A DNA stretch of 5,726 nucleotides from Candidatus Anaerobutyricum stercoripullorum. GTDB lineage: Bacteria > Bacillota > Clostridia > Lachnospirales > Lachnospiraceae. The stretch is from the NCBI GenBank assembly GCA_019114885.1, contig DXEQ01000188.1, positions 1-5,726 on the forward strand, in the 5' to 3' direction. A program made the position numbers and the translations under genes. The notes below the pieces were generated by a model. That model searched no databases and was not told where the DNA came from. It saw nothing but the letters and a program-made list of their open reading frames with translations. Of the stretch, positions 1 through 4,431 are shown piece by piece. The stretch's first letter is position 1, and the number at the start of each line of letters is the position of its first letter.

Positions 1-2
1 GC

Positions 3-764
3 TTACTTCTCTCCCGTTAAAAACAGTCTCCGGAACGGAAACAGCACCGTTCCATTTTTCCGGGCCGGATATGATTTTTCTATACGGACAAGTACTTCAT
101 CGGCAAACGCCTGCATCTCCTTTTCATTAAGCCTGTTTTGATATGGCGTAAATGCAGCTCCTCTCAAAAAGTCCAGAATCTGCTCATGGTTTTGCATGAT
201 ATGGCAGTAATCTGTGACCCACATCTGAACTTTAGTGGTGTGTTCGGCAAATGTATCGTAATAGTGTGCGGCGGTATAAGTGATAAATTTATTTTCTTCA
301 ATTCCCTCCAGCTGTTGTGTCCAGTTTTTCTCTGCGTCGGTGATACATCTGCTGGCCAACATCTCGTCAAACATCGGAATCTGCAACGCCAGCACGCCGC
401 CCTCATCAATCATCGCGAAGGCACGGGCGATAAATTCCTCCTGATTGGGTATCCACTGCAGAAATGCGTTGGAAAATATCAGGTCAAATGTTCCCAGGTC
501 CGCCAGCGATTTGCTGCAATCTCTTCTTATAAACTGTACCTGTGGCAGAATTTTCCGCGCCTTTTGCAGCATTTCTTCCGATAAATCCACGCCGATGACT
601 TCGGTGTCCTCCCATGTGGAGAGAATCGCCGCCGTGCTCATGCCGCTCCCACAGCCCACGTCCAATATTCTTTTGAACTTTTTATCTTTTAAGCGGGCTG
701 CCAGATCGATAGACGGCTGCATCCGCTCTTTTCCAAAACTGTCATAAATATCCACATTCCACAT
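3..764 (-). CDS. tam: Trans-aconitate 2-methyltransferase-like SAM-dependent methyltransferase
   Basis: A 253-residue cytosolic class I methyltransferase, close to the usual length of the Tam family, which methyl-esterifies trans-aconitate using S-adenosylmethionine. Visible motifs are the SAM-binding loop DVGCGSG (residues 35-41), the acidic residue after strand 2 (GVD, D60), the motif DLIFSNAFLQWIP (94-106), which closely matches the corresponding Tam stretch, and strand 5 ALQIP (126-130). The C-terminal part has YYD near 168-170 and ends in a Tam-like FPFRRLFLTG. The reading frame is open upstream to 941, but I chose the ATG at 764: it has AAGGA seven bases upstream, it starts the family-like WNVDIYDSFGKER sequence, and the extension overlaps the preceding gene. 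It lies 17 bp after the MerR gene stop and is probably cotranscribed with it. The fold and SAM use are secure. The substrate is inferred from overall resemblance, and a related small acid or metabolite is possible. Confidence 0.85.
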   Translation of the reverse strand: MWNVDIYDSFGKERMQPSIDLAARLKDKKFKRILDVGCGSGMSTAAILSTWEDTEVIGVDLSEEMLQKARKILPQVQFIRRDCSKSLADLGTFDLIFSNAFLQWIPNQEEFIARAFAMIDEGGVLALQIPMFDEMLASRCITDAEKNWTQQLEGIEENKFITYTAAHYYDTFAEHTTKVQMWVTDYCHIMQNHEQILDFLRGAAFTPYQNRLNEKEMQAFADEVLVRIEKSYPARKNGTVLFPFRRLFLTGEK

Positions 765-781
765 AAATGATTCCTTCTTTC

Positions 782-1627
782 TTATTTCAGACCAAATCCC
801 CTTAGATCCATTTTCACAAGTCCCACTGCCAGCAGGCCAAGGAGCACGACAGCATCCGCCAGAAAAACTGTCACGACATTTTCTGCCAGTCCAAACACAA
901 ACAACACGCTGAAGATTTCTGCTGACAGGGCGACGAAACACAGCGAATTACTCAGATATTCGGATATGATCTTTCCGTAGATCGTGTTCATCTGCACCTT
1001 TACATAAATGCACGGTCTGAGAAAATAGCGGATTGCAATACAGATAAGGGGATAAGCAAAAATAAACTCTTTTCGTACCAGCGTGCTTGCGATGCCCAGC
1101 TTCCATTGTACCGGAATCTGCGGAGGCAGCTTACTGTAAAACAAGATGCCCACAAGCAGGCACAAAACAGTCAGTATTATCCATGTCTGGAAGCTGCACC
1201 AAAGCCAGACGAAACTGACGGTATCCAGACGGAACACCGGCTGATTCTGTTCCCAATAATCCTCCAGCTCATTTACATACCGCTCCACCTGCAACGTTTC
1301 ATAGCTGAGTTCCCGGTCGTGGAGCATTTGATTGCAGAGCGCTTTTGCCCTGTCCAGATCCGTCATCTGCTCGTCCAGCCGTTCACTCTGCCGCTCCAGA
1401 ATCTCAGGGAGGGAAACTTTCTCCCGAATTACGTTGCGTATGTCTTCGATGGTTATCCCCAGAGTGCGCAAGTAGGCAATCTTTTTCAGATCTTCCACAT
1501 CACGCTCCGAATAGTCCCTGTATCCGTTTTGCTCATTTCTTGATGGATGGATCAGTTTTTCTTTTTCGTAAAATCGTATATTGGAGCGGGCAAGCCCTGT
1601 CCGCTCCTCCACTTCCTTTATCGTCAT
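782..1627 (-). CDS. MerR-family regulator with C-terminal membrane domain
   Basis: A 281-residue protein. Residues 1-70 form a MerR DNA-binding domain: the helix-turn-helix TIKEVEERTGLARSNIRFYE, then the wing with NGYRDYS (34-40) and a second helical part (DLKKIAYLRTLGITIEDI). Residues 75-125 are charged and heptad-like, as in the MerR dimerisation coiled coil. Instead of a soluble ligand domain the C-terminus has about four hydrophobic segments (roughly 137-165, 183-203, 226-248, 252-273). A short LPPQIPVQWKLG stretch at 167-178 resembles the loop of DUF1648 membrane proteins. It is therefore probably a membrane-tethered regulator. The start at 1627 is chosen because AAAGGAGG lies nine bases upstream and the family N-terminus begins there; the frame stays open to an ATG at 1717, but that upstream stretch contains the promoter. 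The next gene, 17 bp downstream, is the methyltransferase. The signal it senses cannot be read from the sequence. Confidence 0.88.
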   Translation of the reverse strand: MTIKEVEERTGLARSNIRFYEKEKLIHPSRNEQNGYRDYSERDVEDLKKIAYLRTLGITIEDIRNVIREKVSLPEILERQSERLDEQMTDLDRAKALCNQMLHDRELSYETLQVERYVNELEDYWEQNQPVFRLDTVSFVWLWCSFQTWIILTVLCLLVGILFYSKLPPQIPVQWKLGIASTLVRKEFIFAYPLICIAIRYFLRPCIYVKVQMNTIYGKIISEYLSNSLCFVALSAEIFSVLFVFGLAENVVTVFLADAVVLLGLLAVGLVKMDLRGFGLK

Positions 1628-1662
1628 AGTGCGGTGCCTCCTTTTATCTTTTCTGAGGCATA

Positions 1663-1693
1663 AGTATATAGTATGAACCAGGTTTACAGTCAA
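1663..1693 (-). promoter_or_regulatory. Promoter of the MerR operon with MerR-type 19-bp spacer
   Basis: On the minus strand, TTGACT (1693-1688) is followed by a 19-bp spacer and TATACT (1668-1663). A 19-bp spacer is the established hallmark of promoters that MerR-family proteins activate by DNA distortion. The spacer contains a short dyad (AACC, one base, GGTT) centred at 1680, close to its middle, suitable as an operator half-site pair. An alternative reading is TATATA with a normal 17-bp spacer, which would make this a constitutive promoter. The predicted start is near 1656, giving a leader of about 29 nt. Autoregulation is inferred. Confidence 0.65.
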
Positions 1694-1733
1694 GAGTCTG
1701 TCTGCGTTGCGTACCATAAATCAACTGTATTTT

Positions 1734-1764
1734 ATTATAATATAGCACCTTGGATTATCGTCAA
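1734..1764 (-). promoter_or_regulatory. Second candidate minus-strand promoter upstream of the MerR gene
   Basis: On the minus strand, TTGACG (1764-1759) and TATAAT (1739-1734) are separated by 19 bp. Both hexamers match the housekeeping consensus well, but the spacer is longer than the usual 17 bp. The region is AT-rich, so the -10 could be chance; TATAAT also reads on the plus strand here but without a partner -35. It would give a longer transcript into the MerR operon. Confidence 0.4.
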
Positions 1765-1783
1765 GTGATTTTTCCTGCTGAAT

Positions 1784-1818
1784 ATGGTTCCGTTTTCCCA
1801 ATTTAAACAAAGAACCAT
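1784..1818. repeat. Inverted repeat between the divergent promoters
   Basis: ATGGTTC (1784-1790) and GAACCAT (1812-1818) are exact reverse complements separated by 21 bp. Inside them GTTT (1792-1795) and AAAC (1805-1808) can also pair. No T-run follows on either strand, so it is not a terminator. It sits 21 bp upstream of the sigma-operon -35 box and could be a protein-binding site. No regulator can be assigned. Confidence 0.4.
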
Positions 1819-1839
1819 GTCACTTTCCCCGATTTCCTC

Positions 1840-1869
1840 TTGATAAACCGGCAGAAAGTAATATATAAT
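1840..1869 (+). promoter_or_regulatory. Sigma-A type promoter of the sigma-factor operon
   Basis: TTGATA (1840-1845), an 18-bp spacer, then a perfect TATAAT (1864-1869). The predicted transcription start is near 1876, leaving a leader of about 94 nt before the sigma-factor ATG. This is a housekeeping-type promoter, so the operon probably has a basal, vegetative expression level. An additional self-activated ECF promoter was looked for and not recognised. Confidence 0.7.
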
Positions 1870-1897
1870 CTTTCATAACAATATGGCCGGGCGACGG

Positions 1898-1925
1898 CGG
1901 CAGACGAGGGGTATTCGTTCTGCCG
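1898..1925 (+). promoter_or_regulatory. Hairpin in the 5' leader of the sigma operon
   Basis: CGGCAGACGA pairs with TCG-T-TCTGCCG: ten base pairs with one bulged T, closing a 7-nt loop. No T-run follows, so it is not a terminator. A second small hairpin (GCCG-TAC-CGGC) follows directly. The structure lies between the promoter and the ribosome binding site and might affect mRNA stability or translation; that role is inferred. Confidence 0.45.
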
Positions 1926-1969
1926 TGGCCGTACCGGCAAGGCAAACGGGCAGAAATGGGGTGGACAAG

Positions 1970-2551
1970 ATGAGAAATGATCTGCCGATCCGGGACGAGG
2001 CGGATATGACGGATGAGGAACTGTACCGGAGTTATCTTACGGATGATACGACGGGGCTTGAAGAACTGATGCGGCGGTACGGCAGCGCCCTGACCCTTTA
2101 TATTGACGGTTATGTGGGGGATATCCATGAGGCGGAAGATCTGATGATCGAGGTCTTTTCTTATCTGTTTACGAAACGGCCCCATATCCGCGACGGTGGC
2201 CTGCGGGCGTACATCTATAAGGCGGCCCGCCACATGGCGCTGCGGCATAAGAGCCGAAGGCGACCTGTGTTCTGCCTGGATGACCTCCCGCAGGAGCCGG
2301 AGGCGGAGATGCTGGTCGAGAAAGTGGTCAAAAGCAAGGAGCGAAGCCAGCTCCTCCACCTTTGTATGGAACAGCTGCATGTGGAATACCGGGAGGCGCT
2401 GTACCTGACTTATTTTGAGGAACTGAGCTATAAGGAGGCGGCCCGGGTCATGGGAAAAAATGTAAAGCAGATCACCAATCTGGTCTACCGAGGCAAGCAG
2501 AGCCTGCGCAGACTACTGGAACAGGAGGGATTTACCTATGAGGACGAATGA
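1970..2551 (+). CDS. ECF-like sigma-70 family RNA polymerase sigma factor
   Basis: A 193-residue alternative sigma factor that would direct RNA polymerase to a specific promoter set. Residues about 25-95 match sigma region 2, including the core-binding stretch EAEDLMIEVFSYLF (54-67) and the -10 recognition part LRAYIYKAARHMALRHK. Residues about 127-185 match region 4, with the helix-turn-helix ELSYKEAARVMGKNVKQITN (151-170) followed by LVYRGKQSLRRLL. There is no region 3, as expected for the two-domain ECF type. The ATG at 1970 was chosen over the open extension to 1883 because GGGGTGGA lies five bases upstream, and the extension would start only about 7 nt from the predicted transcript start without a ribosome binding site. 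A GTG at 1961 is possible. It overlaps the next gene by 14 bp and heads a four-gene operon ending with a PrsW protease, suggesting control by membrane-linked anti-sigma proteolysis. Its target promoters are unknown. Confidence 0.9.
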   Translation: MRNDLPIRDEADMTDEELYRSYLTDDTTGLEELMRRYGSALTLYIDGYVGDIHEAEDLMIEVFSYLFTKRPHIRDGGLRAYIYKAARHMALRHKSRRRPVFCLDDLPQEPEAEMLVEKVVKSKERSQLLHLCMEQLHVEYREALYLTYFEELSYKEAARVMGKNVKQITNLVYRGKQSLRRLLEQEGFTYEDE

Positions 2552-2879
2552 GGAACGCGCCGCTGCCGTTAGGCAGCGCGTGACACAGATAAAACAACAG
2601 AAACGGCGGCAGCGGCAGCGCATCACAGCGCTTATGGCAACGGCTGCCTGTCTGGCCATTATCGTGGGTGTCTCCTTTGCCATGCCGGCTCTCTCGGAGA
2701 AACTGGCAGGCGGATATAGCACAGGCTATCAGGCGGCGGCAGGGATATTCGGCAGCAGCGCGGCAGCCGGATATATCGCAGTGGGCGTTCTGGCTTTCGC
2801 GCTGGGCGTAGCCGTCACCATTCTCTGTTTCCGGTTCCGGAACCTGCAGGAGCAGGATGAGGAGGACCAGCATGATTGA
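2538..2879 (+). CDS. Small two-segment membrane protein, putative anti-sigma factor
   Basis: A 113-residue protein of no family I can name with confidence. Residues 1-28 are highly charged and basic (RQRVTQIKQQKRRQRQR). Membrane segment 1 spans about 29-50, a Gly/Ala-rich loop 51-76, membrane segment 2 about 77-100, and the tail is acidic (QEQDEEDQHD). The positive-inside rule predicts both ends in the cytosol with an outer loop of about 25 residues. The ATG at 2538 has AGGAGGG eight bases upstream and lies inside the sigma gene, overlapping by 14 bp, so the two are probably translationally coupled. That position, and the PrsW protease in the same operon, make it the best candidate for the anti-sigma factor and protease substrate. 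No zinc anti-sigma motif (HxxxCxxC) or other known anti-sigma domain is visible, so this role is inference. Confidence 0.8.
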   Translation: MRTNEERAAAVRQRVTQIKQQKRRQRQRITALMATAACLAIIVGVSFAMPALSEKLAGGYSTGYQAAAGIFGSSAAAGYIAVGVLAFALGVAVTILCFRFRNLQEQDEEDQHD

Positions 2880-3501
2880 ATTCATCGATAATCTGATACA
2901 GCTTCTCGCCGTGCTTTCAGGCTGCATCCTGTCCGGCCTGTCCTATCTGCGAAGCCGCAGTCAGACGTGGTTCCTGCTCTGCTGTTTTTACGGGTGCTTC
3001 TTCCTTGCCAGCCTCTACTGGCTGCTCTTTACATTTCTTGTCACCGAATCACCCCCTGTCTTTTATGTGGCGGATATCGGCTGGATCAGCTGCTATCTCT
3101 TCCTGCTCCTGCTGCAGTACAATCTGACCGGGCAAAAAGAACGCAGATTCCAAAGCCGCGTGGCATGGCTTGCGCTGCTGATCGAAGCGCCGCTGACCAT
3201 ATATTACTTGTTGATCGGCGACGTCTTCTATAACCTGATCGTGGGCGTCCTGATGACCTCCCTCCTCTGGTCTGTCATACGGGGACTGGTCTGGCTTACA
3301 ACACAGCCGCAGCCAAAGCAGGGCAGACTGCATTTTCTGATCGTGATGCTGCTCTTTCTTGGTGCGGAAAACGGCCTGTGGCTCTCCAGCTATCCGTGGG
3401 CGGGCGATACGCCGGCCAACCCGTACTTCTGGTTTGATTTTGCCCTGACCGCCACACTTCTGGCATTGTTCCCGGCGGTGAGAAAGGCGGTGCGGTCATG
3501 A
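2872..3501 (+). CDS. Seven-segment integral membrane protein of unknown function
   Basis: A 209-residue, very hydrophobic protein that I do not recognise. About seven membrane segments are visible, at roughly residues 7-25, 31-56, 64-84, 95-115, 117-140, 153-173 and 184-203, with short basic loops (QKERRFQSR at 88-96, PKQGR near 148-152) and a basic end (RKAVRS). No catalytic, transporter or receptor motif stands out. The ATG at 2872 was chosen over an in-frame ATG at 2857 because GAGGAGG lies six bases upstream of it. It overlaps the preceding gene by 8 bp and the PrsW gene by 4 bp (ATGA), so it is a firm part of the operon. Position suggests a sensor, a partner of the two-segment protein, or a chaperone for PrsW; none can be shown from the sequence. 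Confidence 0.8.
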   Translation: MIEFIDNLIQLLAVLSGCILSGLSYLRSRSQTWFLLCCFYGCFFLASLYWLLFTFLVTESPPVFYVADIGWISCYLFLLLLQYNLTGQKERRFQSRVAWLALLIEAPLTIYYLLIGDVFYNLIVGVLMTSLLWSVIRGLVWLTTQPQPKQGRLHFLIVMLLFLGAENGLWLSSYPWAGDTPANPYFWFDFALTATLLALFPAVRKAVRS

Positions 3502-4142
3502 CATATACTGAAAACATTTTCGTGTGTATCGCCGCGCCTCTTCTTGTGGCCGCCTTCTGTCTGGGCAGAAAACATCTTCGCTTTTTTCTCTTTACATTTG
3601 CCGGAATGGGAGCCTGCCTTCTTTCCGCCTATGTGAACACATTTTTTGCCGCTCTCTATGAGGCGCCGGTATTCAACGCCACAGCGGAGATCGCCCCGAT
3701 GGTGGAAGAAGTGATGAAGTTCCTTCCGCTGCTGTTTTATCTGCTCGTGTTCGACCCAAAACCGGACAGAATCCGCCCCGCCGTCCTGGTCGTGGCATCC
3801 GGTTTTGCCACCTTTGAAAACATCTGCTACCTGGCACAGCACGGAGCGGAGCATCTGACCTTCCTGCTGATCCGGGGCTTCGGCACCGGCGCCATGCACA
3901 TCGTCTGCGGAGCCATCGTCGGCAGCGGCATGCTGTACGTGTGGCAGCGGGGCTGGTTGAAAGCGGCAGGCACCTGCGGCCTACTTGGCACCGCCATCAT
4001 CTATCACGGCATCTATAATCTCCTGATCGCCTACGGCGGACAGGCGCAGTACATCGCTTACGCCCTGCCTGTGCTGACTATTCTCCTTGGGACAGCCGCG
4101 AAGCAACTTCTCTCCACGCTGCCCCGCCAGACAAACCAATAA
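3498..4142 (+). CDS. prsW: PrsW-family glutamic intramembrane protease
   Basis: A 214-residue multi-pass membrane protein with the PrsW signature in order: EEVMK (E70, E71, K74; the EExxK motif), GFATFEN (102-108, ending in E107-N108), an arginine-glycine pair (126-127), H134 in GAMHIVCG, and H170 in YHGIYN. The glutamates and histidines are the expected active-site residues, so the enzyme looks intact, and its length is typical. In Bacillus subtilis PrsW makes the first cut in the anti-sigma factor RsiW, and in Clostridioides difficile PrsW acts on RsiT for the sigma factor CsfT. Here it closes an operon headed by an ECF-like sigma factor, so cleavage of a membrane protein of the same operon is likely but inferred. 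The ATG overlaps the preceding stop as ATGA, with a weak ribosome binding site (AAGGCGG). A strong terminator follows 14 bp after the stop. Confidence 0.9.
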   Translation: MTYTENIFVCIAAPLLVAAFCLGRKHLRFFLFTFAGMGACLLSAYVNTFFAALYEAPVFNATAEIAPMVEEVMKFLPLLFYLLVFDPKPDRIRPAVLVVASGFATFENICYLAQHGAEHLTFLLIRGFGTGAMHIVCGAIVGSGMLYVWQRGWLKAAGTCGLLGTAIIYHGIYNLLIAYGGQAQYIAYALPVLTILLGTAAKQLLSTLPRQTNQ

Positions 4143-4156
4143 ATCAGACACATCCT

Positions 4157-4183
4157 GAGCTGCCCTCCGGCGGCTCTTTTTTT
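4157..4183 (+). terminator. Rho-independent terminator of the sigma-prsW operon
   Basis: GAGCTGCC (4157-4164) pairs with GGCGGCTC (4169-4176) over eight base pairs, including one G-T wobble, with a CTCC loop, followed directly by seven T residues. It lies 14 bp after the PrsW stop codon and ends the four-gene operon, separating it from the secreted-protein gene. Confidence 0.9.
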
Positions 4184-4187
4184 CTAT

Positions 4188-4214
4188 AAAATGTACTTTT
4201 ACAGAAAATGTACT
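4188..4214. repeat. Direct repeat AAAATGTACT, two copies 17 bp apart
   Basis: The 10-mer AAAATGTACT occurs at 4188-4197 and 4205-4214, one and a half to two helical turns apart. TGTA and TACA at 4192-4203 also form a small inverted repeat. Tandem spacing like this suits a regulator binding site, but no regulator can be named and chance duplication in AT-rich DNA is possible. Confidence 0.45.
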
Positions 4215-4271
4215 GCAAATCCCCCTGCTCTTTCTGCACATTTCTTTTAAAAAATCCAAAAAAATGAACAG

Positions 4272-4305
4272 ACAGGTGAGAGTTTTTTCTCTTTGCTGTA
4301 CCTGT
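4272..4305. repeat. Nested inverted repeat upstream of the secreted-protein gene
   Basis: ACAGGT (4272-4277) and ACCTGT (4300-4305) are exact reverse complements with a 22-bp gap. Inside, AGAG (4279-4282) and CTCT (4289-4292) flank a run of six T. The right arm runs into the possible -10 TATAGA (4305-4310), so it could be an operator; if transcribed it would fold into a hairpin. The function is not shown by the sequence. Confidence 0.35.
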
Positions 4306-4315
4306 ATAGATAAGA

Positions 4316-4330
4316 GGCCCATTCCGGGCC
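4316..4330 (+). promoter_or_regulatory. Small GC hairpin in the probable leader of the secreted-protein gene
   Basis: GGCCC, a 5-nt loop ATTCC, then GGGCC form a perfect 5-bp GC stem. No T-run follows, so it is not a terminator. An SD-like purine stretch without a start codon follows about 11 nt later. It is possibly part of a structured leader. Confidence 0.3.
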
Positions 4331-4431
4331 AATTGACACAGGGAGGAGGTTACAGGAACGCACCAATCGTCCGTTCATCACTGATCAGCAACATCAAACA
4401 ACAACACACCGAAGAAGGAGGTAGAAACCTT

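Larger units (their letters stand above)
1628..1969. other. Divergent intergenic regulatory region
   Basis: This 342-bp gap separates the leftward MerR operon from the rightward sigma operon. It holds no convincing gene. From left to right it contains the MerR gene ribosome binding site, two candidate minus-strand promoters, an inverted repeat at 1784-1818, the plus-strand sigma-operon promoter, and a GC-rich structured leader. The part up to about 1880 is AT-rich, while the leader from 1885 is markedly GC-rich. Confidence 0.7.
4143..4431. other. Intergenic region before the secreted-protein gene
   Basis: This 289-bp gap contains the sigma-operon terminator, a perfect 10-bp direct repeat, A/T-rich tracts near 4245-4265, two inverted repeats, an SD-like GGAGGAGGT (4342-4350) with no start codon at a usable distance, and the strong ribosome binding site AAGGAGGT (4415-4422) of the next gene. 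No gene or tRNA is visible. No convincing promoter could be fixed: TTGACA (4333-4338) has no matching -10, and TATAGA (4305-4310) has no good -35. Confidence 0.6.

Noticed and set aside
138..584. Open frame of 148 codons on the plus strand inside the methyltransferase gene
   Set aside because: It is antisense to a well-supported gene, has no ribosome binding site and gives a Cys/His-rich, domain-free product; a coding shadow.
765..941. N-terminal extension of the methyltransferase frame up to 941
   Set aside because: It overlaps the 3' end of the MerR gene on the same strand, its sequence is Cys/Arg/Trp-rich and unlike the family, and the ATG at 764 has a proper ribosome binding site.
1628..1717. 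Extension of the MerR frame to an ATG at 1717
   Set aside because: The stretch contains the promoter and the AAAGGAGG site used by the ATG at 1627, where the MerR family sequence begins.
1820..2380. Open frame of 186 codons on the minus strand over the sigma-factor gene
   Set aside because: It is the antisense of the sigma gene and its leader, with no recognisable domain and no promoter or ribosome binding site; a shadow.
3390..3899. Open frame of 169 codons on the minus strand over the seven-TM and PrsW genes
   Set aside because: It is antisense to two well-supported membrane protein genes, and its charged, low-complexity product is typical of reverse-strand shadows.
4333..4338. TTGACA as the -35 box of the secreted-protein promoter
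   Set aside because: It is a perfect hexamer, but nothing like a -10 box occurs 16-19 bp downstream.
4342..4350. SD-like GGAGGAGGT as the start of a short leader peptide
   Set aside because: No ATG, GTG or TTG occurs at a usable distance downstream.
4355..4380. ECF-type promoter starting with GGAAC at 4355
   Set aside because: GGAAC matches a common ECF -35 core, but no CGTC-like -10 element lies 16-17 bp downstream.
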